A DNA stretch of 64,000 bases. It comes from Kitagawia praeruptora (Eukaryota; Streptophyta; Magnoliopsida; Apiales; Apiaceae). Numbering within the stretch: position 1 is the stretch's first letter; the number at the start of each line of letters is the position of its first letter. Shown piece after piece: positions 33,901-44,233 of this stretch. Where the stretch lies: the NCBI GenBank assembly GCA_037693485.1, contig CM075351.1, positions 9,171,001 to 9,235,000 on the forward strand, in the 5' to 3' direction. The translations under genes were made by a program, and so were the position numbers. The notes below the pieces were generated by a model. That model worked only from the letters and a program-made list of their open reading frames with translations. It was not told where the DNA came from and made no database searches.

Positions 33901-34513
33901 GCGTAGTTGTGCTCCAACACGGAGACATTGGTATGGAGTTAAACATATTTTTCGATATCTCCGGGGCACAACTGATATGAGATTATTTTATTCTAATTAA
34001 TCCAAAGCAGTACTAACGGGTTATGCAGATGCAGGATATTTATCTGATCCAGATAAAGCTCGATCACAAACAGGTTATTTGTTTACTTATGGCGATACAA
34101 CCATCTCATGGCGTTCTGTAAAACAGTCTTTGGCCGCTACTTCTTCTAATCACGCAAAAATTCTTGCAATTCATGAAGCTAGTCGAGAATGTGTCTGGTT
34201 GAGGTCAATAATTCAGCATATTCGGGAGTCATGTGGCATGTATCATGATAGAACAATCTCCACAGTGATGTTTGAAGACAACACGGCATGCATCCAACAA
34301 TTGAAGGAAGGTTATATCAAGGGTGATAAAACTAAACAAATATCACCAAAAATTTTCTTCACACATGATCTTCAAGAAAATGGAGAGATTGAAGTTCAAC
34401 AGATTCGTTCAAGTGAAAATCTTGCAGATCTATTTACGAAGTCATTACCGCCAACAATTTATGAAAAATTAGTACACAAGATTGGGATGCGTCGACTCAA
34501 AGATCTCAAATAA
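30997..34513 (+). pseudogene. second Ty1/copia pol, decayed and 5'-truncated
   Basis: Contains a protease-region remnant (30997-31329), GAG-pre-integrase (WHDRLGHPG, CAVCSQGK) and integrase (31356-32666: GDICGPI, RLDNAGKFT, QNGLAESFIK), RT (32644-34000) and RNase H (34001-34513). Breaks: frame change after an A run near 31310, frame change near 32650, TGA at 33088-33090, frame loss right after YVD of the YVDD site near 33550, and TAA at 33998-34000. No gag and no 5' LTR are seen. It lacks the Sirevirus third ORF and is a different, older lineage than the nested element. Confidence 0.9.
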
Positions 34514-34631
34514 ATTTTCAATAAATGATGTACTTTTTTCCTTTACTAGGATTTTTTCCCCAAAGGATTTTTTCCTAGAAAGGTTTTAACGAGGCACAAT
34601 TATTGAAAATAGGACATTCAAGGGGGAGTAT

Positions 34632-34885
34632 TGTGAAATGAATGTCCTAGAACGTTTTTAGTGAGATGAATGTCCTAGAAGGTTCCTTTGGCCTTTCAAT
34701 TCTTAGACCTTTGGCTTTTCATCTTTGTAGACTCTTTGCCTTTTGATTACTTGTAACCTACAACTTGTAAACCTATAAATAGACCCCATATATGTACTTG
34801 TGAACTTACTTCAAAGTAATAGAATTTCTCTTCTTGATCTTTCTCTAAATATCCATTATATATTACTAGTTACAATATATTCACA
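34632..34885 (+). repeat. 3' LTR of the second copia element
   Basis: 254 bp from TGTGAAATGAATGTCC to ATATATTCACA, preceded by the purine tract AAGGGGGAGTAT. It holds a TATAAATAG box near 34771. No 5' partner LTR in the window. Confidence 0.85.
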
Positions 34886-35150
34886 ACAAGATGGTAGTTT
34901 TTACTTAATTAGTTAATTGGTAAATACATAATTTTTTAATTGATGATTAATATAAACGAAACGGAATGAGTATAACGTAAACTAAACAATCATATATTTA
35001 TACAATTTAATTGGAAGTTCTTATTGTTCTTCATAGAATCGAAAGCCGCCTTTCATGTTCAATGAACCACCCCATGATACTTTTAGGCAAACAGTGTAGG
35101 CAGTTTCAATGGAAATCAAGATGGAGACATGTTGTTGGAGCGTAGTTATA

Positions 35151-35372
35151 GGGTTCGTTTGGGAAATCTTATTTTTCAGAAATAAGTTACTTATTCTGAA
35201 AAAAAGTTAGGAAAAATGTACTTTTTTTCTGAAATAAGTAACTTATTTTTGCAAGATAACGAATATTAAACTCCCCATACACATTTTTCTCTAAAAAAAG
35301 GTATATAAATACGAAATTTTTTCCAAAATAAGTAACTTATAAGTTGAAACGGAAAATTGCCAAACACGCACA
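35151..35372. mobile_element. hAT-type MITE
   Basis: Starts GGGTTCGTTTGGGAAA and ends TTGCCAAACACGCACA, the common GTTTGG/CCAAAC ends of plant hAT MITEs. The 8-bp flanks TAGTTATA (35143-35150) and TACTTATA (35373-35380) agree at 7 of 8. Inside, AATAAGTTACTTATT-type words are inverted. Confidence 0.75.
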
Positions 35373-35528
35373 TACTTATAGTGGCATCAAAGGACTTGTA
35401 CAATTGAATTCAATTCTGATTGCAACTTGAACAAATTCTACTCGTACAATTTCAACTTCTCCATATGCACAAAGTTTGGATATTTATCAAATTTCAAAGA
35501 ATTATCTAAAATCTTAATTACATATCAG

Positions 35529-35706
35529 TGTTGCAGATTTCGGAAATCGGAACTATTCGGTTGAGGTACCGATTTATGATTTATCGGGCGATTCGGTTGA
35601 AAAATTGACAATTTATCGGCGATTTTTGCAAAATCGGTCGAATCGGTTCCAAAATTTTGATCGATTTATCGACAATTTTTCAGAAATCGGCCGATTTCTA
35701 TAACAA
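35529..35706 (-). repeat. dispersed repeat, copy 2 (inverted partner of 3858-4004)
   Basis: The reverse complement aligns to 3858-4004 with an extra segment of about 35 bp (TTTATCGGCGATTTTTGC region). It ends immediately before the MITE/Helitron-rich interval. Class unknown. Confidence 0.7.
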
Positions 35707-35735
35707 TGATCTCCATACTTTAGAAAAAGTTAAAA

Positions 35736-36681
35736 TCTATACTATTATATAAAATCCGAAACATTAAAAATTTTAGTACATGTTTTTTGGTATCTATTTT
35801 GTGGTACTTCGTGAATTTACTTATTTACCCTTCATTATAAAGAAAAATAATTTTGGTATCTATTTTGTGGTACTTCGTGAATTTACTTGTTTACCCTTCA
35901 TTATAAAGAAAAATAAATACACCTAAAAAAATAATAATATAATATTATTAATGATAATTAGTCGATTGCCTTTTTCACATGTACTTTTAGTTGAAGATAT
36001 TACCTTTTATAAACACCTGAAAACATTAATCGTATCATATCTGCTGATCATTAATAGTTTCTTTCGAATTAAAACACATTACCTTTTTAATTTAAAACAA
36101 ATATATACCTAAAAATATCACACCATAATTTTCAAGAAAAATATAACACCTAAAATAAATAAAATCATAATATAATTAATGGTAATTAGTCGATTGCCTT
36201 TTTCACATTTACTTTTAGTCGAAGATATTAACTTTTATAAACACCTAAAAAGATCAATCGTAACAATATATACAATATCTATACTATTAAAACACCTAAA
36301 AAAATAATAAAATAATATAATTAATGGTAATTAGTCGATTACCTTTTTACATTTACTTTTAGTTAAAGATATTACATTTTATAAACACCTAAAAACATCC
36401 ATAGTATCATATCTTCCAATCATTAATATTTTCTTTCGAATTAAAACACGTTACCCAAAAATAATCTTGCAATAATTAATATACAACCAAAAATATCAAA
36501 CCATATATTCTAATCACTAACAAAATATAATAGAAATCCGTATACTACAAATTTTTTATTAAATTATTAAAATTAAAATTAAAATATTATAAATAATGAT
36601 TATATAAAAAATAATTGTAACATAAAATAAAATTTATTACATATCAAAAGAAATCCGTACATCGCACGGGTTATAAGCTAG
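35736..36681 (+). mobile_element. non-autonomous Helitron
   Basis: 946 bp beginning TCTATACTATTATATAAAAT and ending in a hairpin CCGTACATCGCACGGG, 6 bases, then CTAG. It lies between A (35735) and T (36682), the Helitron target. Internal blocks (GGTAATTAGTCGATTGCCTT) repeat three times. The family is shared with 61481-62949. It encodes no Rep/helicase. Confidence 0.85.
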
Positions 36682-37266
36682 TATTGACTGAATTTCCAAG
36701 ATGTATGAAATCTTGATTTTTTTATATATTTTTTTGAATAGAAAATCTTGATTTGTTACTATTAATTTTAATTAATTATTTAAAATTTAAATTAAATATA
36801 TCTTAACTTTTAAAATCCAAAAAGAATTCTATAAAAACAGTAATGCAGAATCACCAAATATCATCATTCAATAAGCAAGCAAATAATCACAAAGATCTTG
36901 TAGATAATAATTTTTTTGTAATTATTTGATCTTCTAATAAATGAATAAAATCTAAAAAAATCTTCGTAATTTCTTTACAATTTTTAGTATAAATTGATAG
37001 GCTTCGTTGTAGTGCCCCGGTTATTTTTATGGTTGTCAATCAATTCATGCTAATTTACTCTGTTTTTTATTTAGTTTACAAATAAATAGTACAAGTTCAA
37101 GTAGTAAAGGACTTATCTCTTATTGTCGTCAATTTTCCGTTCGTACTCATCGTAAGACATATAAATTTAATTATTTAAAAAAAATAATGATACAATCATT
37201 GATTAGATATGCGAAGTGCATTGGGTAAGCGATGACCTAGTCGGCAACAGTTGGTGCTCACAAAGT
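36682..37266. other. intergenic DNA upstream of the dehydrogenase gene
   Basis: AT-rich with no gene. The last 100 bp become less AT-rich and lead into the promoter. Confidence 0.5.
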
Positions 37267-37274
37267 CTATAAAT
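37267..37274 (+). promoter_or_regulatory. TATA box of the dehydrogenase gene
   Basis: CTATAAATACAG lies 66-73 bp upstream of the ATG at 37340, a fitting distance for a short leader. Confidence 0.6.
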
Positions 37275-37339
37275 ACAGGTTTGAACCGAAGCAGAAAGCT
37301 AGACTTGTCTTAAAACATAGTCGCTGTCTCTTTTTGCAA

Positions 37340-39217
37340 ATGGAAAAATTAGCAGAGACTCAACATCCTGTGAAGGCATTTGGATGGGCTGCACGAGACA
37401 CTTCCGGTCATCTTTCCCCGTTCAAATTCTCTAGAAGGTACATTTTTGCTATTCGGTTCGGTAATAAATTCCGATAAAAATGCGTTCAAATTCTCTAGAA
37501 GGTACATTTTTGCTATTCGGTTCGGTAATAAATTCCGATAAAAATGTTAAAATTGCAATGACATTAATTTGTTGCATGCTGTGCAGGGAGACAGGGGAAG
37601 AAGATGTTAGGTTCAATGTGTTGTATAATGGAATCTGTCATTCCGATCTTCATAACATAAAGAACGAGTGGGGATCATCTAACTATCCTTTGGTTCCCGG
37701 GTACGTCTTAAATTTGACTACACTTGTAACTGATATTCCGTTTGAATGTGTGCATGCATTGAATTTTATTTAGCATTGTAAGTGTTCGAGTCTTAGTGGA
37801 GACATGCGTCTGTTACTCTATTAGTATCATCGTAAAGAGTAAAGACTATTGTCAAAACTTGGATTGTCTTTCACATGTCTGTGTTGAATTATGTTGATTA
37901 AATGGACAGGCATGAGATTGTGGGCGTTGTGACTGAAGTGGGAAGCAAGGTAACAAAGGTGAAAATTGGGGACCATGTTGGCGTTGGATGCCTAGTTGGA
38001 TCATGTCGCACATGTAAAAATTGCAGCAAGCATCTTGAAAATTACTGTCCGGAATCACTGCTTTCATACAATTCAACTTATTATGATGGAACTATGACGT
38101 ACGGAGGTTTCTCTGATACCATGGTTTGTAATGAACATTTCATTGTGCGCTGGCCTGAAAACTTGCCTCTCGATAGTGGTGCTCCTCTTCTATGTGCTGG
38201 AGTCACAACTTACAGCCCCCTCAAACACTTTGGCCTTGACAAGCCTGGTTTGCGATTGGGTGTTGTTGGACTTGGTGGATTAGGCCATGTAGCTGTCAAG
38301 TTTGCTAAGGCTTTCGGGGTTAATGTCACTGTGATTAGTACATCAGCAAACAAAAAAGAGGAAGCTCTTAAACACCTTAAAGCTGATTCTTTCTTGGTTA
38401 GCACTGATCCAGCGCAGTTGCAGGTATTCAACTTCTCATTTGTGTGATGCAAGTCACCTAACAACAGTTCAGTTATGATATTGATGTATTCGAGTTTGTT
38501 TATCTGAATGAGGACAGATTATGAGCTGGCTACTCTTCTACAAGTCTACAGAATCCAGCGCTTAGTCCCCAAATATTTTTGGCTCATGCATAATAAATAT
38601 TATTACTCTATTACGATCTTAATAATGTTCGTCTTTAAAAGATTAATCAAAATTAGTTATACTGAAAATTAAAATTGATGCATTGGGCTACACTTCTAAT
38701 AATATGATGCTGAACAGCATGACAATTTAAAGTAGGACCTCAAATTTGGAATGTTTGTGCAGGCTGCTGTGGGCACTATGGATGGTATTATCGACACTGT
38801 ATCTGCAGATCATGCTCTCCAACCGCTCATCGACCTATTGACTACTGATGGCTGTCTTGTCCTTGTTGGTGCGCCAAGCCAGCCTCTTCAGCTACCTATT
38901 TTTCCTTTGCTTACTGGTAACTTTATGCCATTGATTCAATACTGAGTAGCAGTTTTTAGTTTCCTCGGTTGTTATTGGTTAATTTATCTGGTCTGTGTAA
39001 ATTCGGAATGACAGGGAGGAAAATAGTAGCTGGTAGTCTCATTGGAGGGATGAAGGAGACTCAAGAGATGATTGATTTTGCAGCAAAGCATAACATAACA
39101 GCTGACATTGAGCTGATTTCAATGGATTATGTGAACACTGCAATGGAACGTCTTGCGAAAAACGACGTGAGATATCGATTCGTCATTGATATCGGAAATA
39201 CATTGCAGGCTGCCTAG
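37340..39217 (+). CDS. zinc alcohol dehydrogenase, CAD / mannitol dehydrogenase family
   Basis: Five exons: 37340-37437, 37587-37700, 37910-38423, 38763-38916, 39015-39217, all GT-AG. They join to 360 codons plus stop, the usual length for this family. The protein starts MEKLAETQHPVKAFGWAA. Catalytic zinc ligands are visible in NGICHSD, PGHE and LLCAG; structural zinc in GSCRTCKNC...NYC. The Rossmann motif is GLGGLG. Such enzymes oxidise or reduce cinnamyl-type alcohols or mannitol in the cytosol. After the VTVI strand stands Ser (STSANKK), which in CAD enzymes favours NADP(H), whereas the NAD-using celery mannitol dehydrogenase has an acidic residue there; so a CAD-like reductase is slightly favoured. 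An exact 64-bp duplication doubles the exon 1 donor. Confidence 0.93.
37419..37546 (+). repeat. exact 64-bp tandem duplication across the exon 1 / intron 1 boundary
   Basis: Copy 1 is 37419-37482 and copy 2 is 37483-37546, each starting CGTTCAAATTCTCTAGAAGG. The donor AAG|GTACAT is present at 37438 and again at 37502. Use of the second donor would add 64 nt and shift the frame. Confidence 0.97.
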
Positions 39218-40203
39218 AGATTTTTCTTGGAGACTTGGTTGGAAGTTTAAAGTTTACCAATTATGGATGTTCCTGCAGAGGTTGTGTTTTAAGAATGTGC
39301 TATACTTTTATTATGAGAAAGAGAGTGATACTGCTAGGTGCCTTATTGGATATTTATTATTTATTGTTATAAGCATCAAATTTTGTCTGTTTAGACTGTT
39401 TTAGTGTCCAAATTATGAGTTATTGCTTAATGCTGATTGTATGATCCAAAACAGTTTGTGAGGTGGTTAGCAATTTTCATTAATGCAATGGTTAATGATC
39501 AAATATTCCCATCGATGGTATTAAATATTTTAAAAGAGTTTTCTAATTTTTTTTGATAAACCATAAGTTCTAATCACTTGAACTATCTAGCATTTTATTA
39601 TCTCTAATTAATTAAATTATAAATCGTTTGATTATATCTAATTAATTAAATTATAAATAATAAAATCTTAGACGGTTAGATCCTTAGTAGTTGGGACTCT
39701 GTAACAGTTGTCAAAAATCATCATGGTTTGTCATTTTTTTTATAAACTTGGAGTTACTCTCTTAGCCACTAATCTTTAATTAGTGATAAATTTACATTAT
39801 AGTTTCTAAATTTTTTAGACTATTTAGCCATTTGATTTAATTTTCAAGCTTGTTTTTTATTTAAATTAACAACTATATCAACTTAATAATAAAATTCCCT
39901 AAACAAAACTTAATAATAAAATGCATGTATTTTTTAAATCTGTTTTTGATTTAAACACTTGTCCTTAATTTTAATAGTTTTTACTAAAAAAAATTAGTAC
40001 GACGACAAGTTTCATACTTGTAAAGTATGTGACCCAATCTGTCAAAAAAAAGAAAAAATGTTGTATATGACCCCACATTTATCCAGCTGTACATAGCTAG
40101 ACAGCTAGTCCTCTTTTACATTTCTCTCTACATTTTTGCAAACGTTAAAGATAAAGAAAACTTTGCCCATAAAATACAGTTCATGCTTTGATCTTATTTT
40201 CTT
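39218..40203. other. 3' flank of the dehydrogenase gene, then AT-rich DNA
   Basis: The first 250 bp are probably 3' UTR. No other gene. TCTAATTAATTAAATTATAA occurs twice in tandem near 39600-39655. Confidence 0.5.
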
Positions 40204-40931
40204 GAGGTAATTGCAATTTGCACCCTCCAACTTTCGTTCAAAATCAATTTTATGTTAGGATTTTGAAATAAACAATTTGCTACCCTTAACTTTCAATTCG
40301 AGTGCAATGTGCATCCCTTTAACATTTTCTCATTATAATTGACCGTTATCGTTGATTTTACTAAGGGTAAAATAGGAATTTTGGTTTAAAATTTATGTAA
40401 TATAAATTTCATATTTTCTAAATTATTTTAAAAATTGGAATCTTCTAATAAAATTTATAAAAAAATAATTTTTAATCTCCAAATCATTCTAATAATTAGA
40501 ATTACATTTCTTATTCCAAAATTTATGATTTTACTAATAATAAATTTTAAATATATTTTAGCATTAATTTTGATTATATATTAAATTAAATATAGAATTT
40601 GCTTCACTAATTTTTTGCAATTATTTGAAGTTAATATTATTCTAGTATGAAAACTTTATTTTAATATGAATATTTAATATAAAAGAACTTTTTAACACAA
40701 ATTTTAGCTTATTTGAAATTCTAACTATAAATCATATTTATATTTGATATCAAAATTCCGATTTTACCCTTCATTAATTTAACAGTAACGATCAATAGTA
40801 ACAAAAAAATCGTCAAAGGGGTGCAATTTGCATTCAAATTAAAAGTTAAGGGTAGCAAACTGTTTATGGTAAAGTTCTGGTACAAAATTGATTTTGAACG
40901 AAAGTTGGAGGGTGCAAAATGCATTTAACTC
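40204..40931. mobile_element. MULE-type MITE
   Basis: 728 bp with termini GAGGTAATTGCAATTTGCAC and, inverted, GAGTTAAATGCATTTTGCAC. Inverted arms of about 180 bp hold CCCTCCAACTTTCGTTCAAA and CTACCCTTAACTTT. Flanks TATTTTCTT (40195-40203) and TATTTTCTA (40932-40940) agree at 8 of 9, fitting a Mutator-type duplication. The centre is AT-rich and non-coding. Confidence 0.88.
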
Positions 40932-41094
40932 TATTTTCTAATATATTTGAATTTTCATTTAACGGATTAAATTATCTGATCACACCACCACACCGTTGCT
41001 ACATAAAACATTTTAGTATTTTACGGATTAAATTTACTAATCCACCGTTGCTACACATAACATCTTAGTATATTACCATACTTTGAGAAGTTGC

Positions 41095-42339
41095 TCAAAC
41101 ATTTTCAGTTTCGTCTTCATCTTCATCTTCATCCTCAGAATCACTCTTTTTTCCACCTGCTTGCTTTACAACAAGCTTCAAAAGATTTTCATAATTTCCG
41201 AATGCAGATTCCAGGTTAGTAACAGACCGGACTCTGTCCTGCACTGCAACATCCAACCTTTGCTTTAATTCCACTACTTTCCCTATTGGCCTTTGCAGCT
41301 CTTTAGTAGAAAAACCACCACCTCCTCCAGTAAATTTTTTTGTCACAACACGGCTCTCAGCATCATTGTACACTTTGGCCACCACCAGGGAACTTATAAT
41401 CTTCATTTCATGCCCAAGAATTCTAACCACTTCTCCGCTTTGGATGTCCCAAACCCAGACATTACCATCTTCTGATGCAGTTACCAGGTTCTGTCCATCG
41501 CTCAGCATTCGGATGGATACAATGGGCCCGTAATGCTTTTGCTTCAGTGGCACGATTTTACGTGCTTCTTGGACAGCCTGTCTAGATGATGCCTTCAGTG
41601 CTCCTTTGTAAATCACTCCATCTACACCTGCAGCATAAAATTCAGACTCAGTTGAGTCCATCACCACGCTCAACATAGGGCTAGGAAATTTGATTGAACG
41701 GATGTGGGTCCCGTGCATCAGGCTCCAGATTTTGCAAGTGCTGTCCAAAGAGGAAGACATGATAGTGCAGTAATTCCCCCCTCCAAAGCCGCAATAGATG
41801 GAAGTTACAGACCCTTGATGACCCCCAAATCGACATAAAATCGTGTCCCTCTTTCTCCTTTTGGAAGATGTTATGAGATTGTAAAGGGGGATAACAGTAA
41901 TTGTTCCATCATCGCTACCCGACAACACAAGAGATTCGTCATCATTAATTTCCAAACAAGACACAGCTTTCCTGTGGGCAGGAAATGATTGAACTAGATC
42001 TCCTGAAGGGAGTGAGAGAGTGTGGATTTGGCCCGAAAGACCACCTACAAAAAGATACAACCCATCACTTGTAGCCGCCAGAGGAGCCACAGGTTCAGGG
42101 ACAGCAAGATTACGGAAGGGGGTCTTACAATACCAGTTATAGAGGTGAACTGAGCCTAATCCGGTTTCTGCAGAAACATGGGACACAGCCACCAATTTTT
42201 TTCCAACAAGGCAAATACCATTACGAGGCGATCGGCTTCCATAGAACTCTGATGAAATAACACCAGACAGAGAATCATAGCCAGTGATGGGACCATCAGG
42301 AGAACTTGTGAGAACAACTTCTTGAAAATTTGATGCCAT
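41095..42339 (-). CDS. RID3: WD40 protein, IPI3 / WDR18 type (ROOT INITIATION DEFECTIVE 3-like)
   Basis: Single exon, 414 residues starting MASNFQEVVLTSSPDGPITG. An upstream in-frame ATG at 42387 would add 16 residues, but its context (TTTATGT) is poor while 42339 has AAAAATGGC. WD repeats are visible (VSCLEINDDESLVLSGSDDG, TIMSSSLDSTCKIW, LVTASEDGNVWVWD), followed by an IPI3-type C-terminal helix region (IGKVVELKQRL) and an acidic tail (DSEDEDEDEDE). In yeast and animals Ipi3/WDR18 belongs to the Rix1 complex that matures the 60S ribosomal subunit in the nucleus; Arabidopsis RID3 is needed for shoot and root meristem formation. The orthology call comes from domain layout and recalled similarity. 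Confidence 0.85.
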   Translation of the reverse strand: MASNFQEVVLTSSPDGPITGYDSLSGVISSEFYGSRSPRNGICLVGKKLVAVSHVSAETGLGSVHLYNWYCKTPFRNLAVPEPVAPLAATSDGLYLFVGGLSGQIHTLSLPSGDLVQSFPAHRKAVSCLEINDDESLVLSGSDDGTITVIPLYNLITSSKRRKRDTILCRFGGHQGSVTSIYCGFGGGNYCTIMSSSLDSTCKIWSLMHGTHIRSIKFPSPMLSVVMDSTESEFYAAGVDGVIYKGALKASSRQAVQEARKIVPLKQKHYGPIVSIRMLSDGQNLVTASEDGNVWVWDIQSGEVVRILGHEMKIISSLVVAKVYNDAESRVVTKKFTGGGGGFSTKELQRPIGKVVELKQRLDVAVQDRVRSVTNLESAFGNYENLLKLVVKQAGGKKSDSEDEDEDEDETENV

Positions 42340-42387
42340 TTTTGAGATAAACACCACTATAAAACTAATAGACTGAACTTTGTACAT

Positions 42388-44233
42388 AAAAAGGGTCGAA
42401 GGGGGTTAGAATACATTTATAGACAGAGTAATAAATGGACAGCATGTCAGCATTATGACCAATTTGGCTGTTTCCTAAACAAGTTCCTGGTTAAAGTTGT
42501 ATATCTTGGTTAGATAGCAGCTGATTTGCATGAACTCGTTTATATCAACCAACACAGCATTAGATATAAATAAGCTTTGTCATCATCTAATCATATACCA
42601 CAACACCTTTTTTCTGGACTAGCAATGTACTCGTGTTGGTGTTTCAAGATTCAGTGTAGAGTAGTCCTAAAAAGAAAATGAGTAATCAAGTATGTTTACA
42701 TGAGCATTATATCATCATCACAGTAAAGATAAGTATAAACATACGTTTAATTAGCAAAAGAGAAAAAGTATAGGGAAATGTTATTTCCAGAGCTGTTTTT
42801 TTTTTAAATTTCCAGAGCAATATTTGTAGCAGATGCCCCCTGCATTCATAAAGTGTTGCATATTGTGATACAATATGCTACAAATAGCTCTGGAAATAAA
42901 AAAACGGTTCTGGAAATAACATTTCCCAAAGTGTAACATACGCAGATTATATAAAACTGCTGTCAAAATAGAATCTGCAGATCAAATCTCATATGGTCTA
43001 AAATATTGTTCAACAATGCGGTTCTTTTCTTATCTGTAGATTGAATGCAGAGTGATTTTAAACACTTAACGGCTGTTCAAGAGCAAAACTTCTACTACGA
43101 CTCATTTTTCTACAAAATAAAGGAAGAACGAAAAACTTTGCCATCTATACCAAGTACTGATGTCATACAAGGAGAATATGATCAATGATGACATGTATCT
43201 AGTGCAAGTGTCAAAAAAAGAAGGGAAACTGAACAGTATAGAGAGCACACCCTAAATACTGAAACTAGAATAGGAATTGATTGTGCATTTTTTTAAATCA
43301 TAAAGAATTCTTAGATGTAATATAAGATCGTAGGCCTCTAACAATCTTACACATTTACACTCATACCTTGTTAACTTCCCAATGTTCATATCTAAATAAG
43401 CCCACTGGTTCTATTTACCATCCAAATTTGCATCCCAGTTCTAGTAATTCTCTAATTCTAGCGGCGGAAACAACTGACTGATACTAGTGCAATATTATTA
43501 TAGTTTTAAATTACAGGCCTAAAGAACAATCCTGTAAAACAAATGCGAAAATAGCAGCTGCTCTTCCATTTATCTTATATCCACTGGGAACCCACCTAAT
43601 CCAACCCCACCACCTGCAATTAATATTTTTTCGCCTCTGCTTCTAGCAGCTGTCCCGACATGGGTTTTACGTACACAACAAAGAAAATGATATTACAAGA
43701 TTTTATTAGATTTATTTATGTCTGTGCAACATGCAATCCAAAAAGTAATAACGTACTGGATTTAGCGAAAAGAAAGAACAAAAATTATAAATACTCAAGC
43801 GGAAAGAACCAAACTAAACGGTAACATGAGCAGTGAAAAATGCATCATATCAATCATTGCCAGAAAGAATACATGCCCAAAAATGTTTACTATTTGGTTC
43901 ATAAATAAACACAAGTAAGCGTTACAAATGTTTCTATAACAGTAATCAGGATGATCTGACCGTTAGACATTTTCCGTTGATATGGGGGGCACTTGCTGGA
44001 ATGTCTTGTATTTACATCAAAACAACAGCATGACTAGCAACACGCCAACGTGTACCTTGGTCAGTAAGAAATTGTCAGCCCTTCACTTGGAATTGCCATG
44101 AACTGATTAATCAATTAATATTGTTAGCATGAACCGATTACTCAATTAATACTGTTAGCATGCTTCGATGCTATAAGCAACATATGAATAAAACAGCCTG
44201 ATCAGTCAACATAGAGGTGGACTTTTCTTGACT
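42388..44233. other. intergenic DNA between RID3-like and VTE6-like genes
   Basis: Upstream region of the RID3-like gene and 3' flank of the VTE6-like gene. Apart from the hAT MITE no repeat or gene is recognised. An imperfect direct repeat (TGAACTGATTAATCAATTAATAYTGTTAGCATG, here in two halves) lies near 44100-44160. Confidence 0.5.
42773..42927. mobile_element. hAT-type MITE, 155 bp
   Basis: Termini GGGAAATGTTATTTCCAGA and its inverted partner. Flanks AAAGTATA (42765-42772) and AAAGTGTA (42928-42935) agree at 7 of 8, which fits hAT. The arms also pair inside (ATTTGTAGCA / TGCTACAAAT). Confidence 0.8.

Larger units (their letters stand above)
34886..35735. other. intergenic DNA with small repeats
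   Basis: No gene. It holds a MITE and a dispersed repeat, listed separately; the rest is AT-rich without signal. Confidence 0.5.

Noticed and set aside
35736..36681. A Rep/helicase gene inside the Helitron
   Set aside because: All frames are closed by many stops; the element is non-autonomous.
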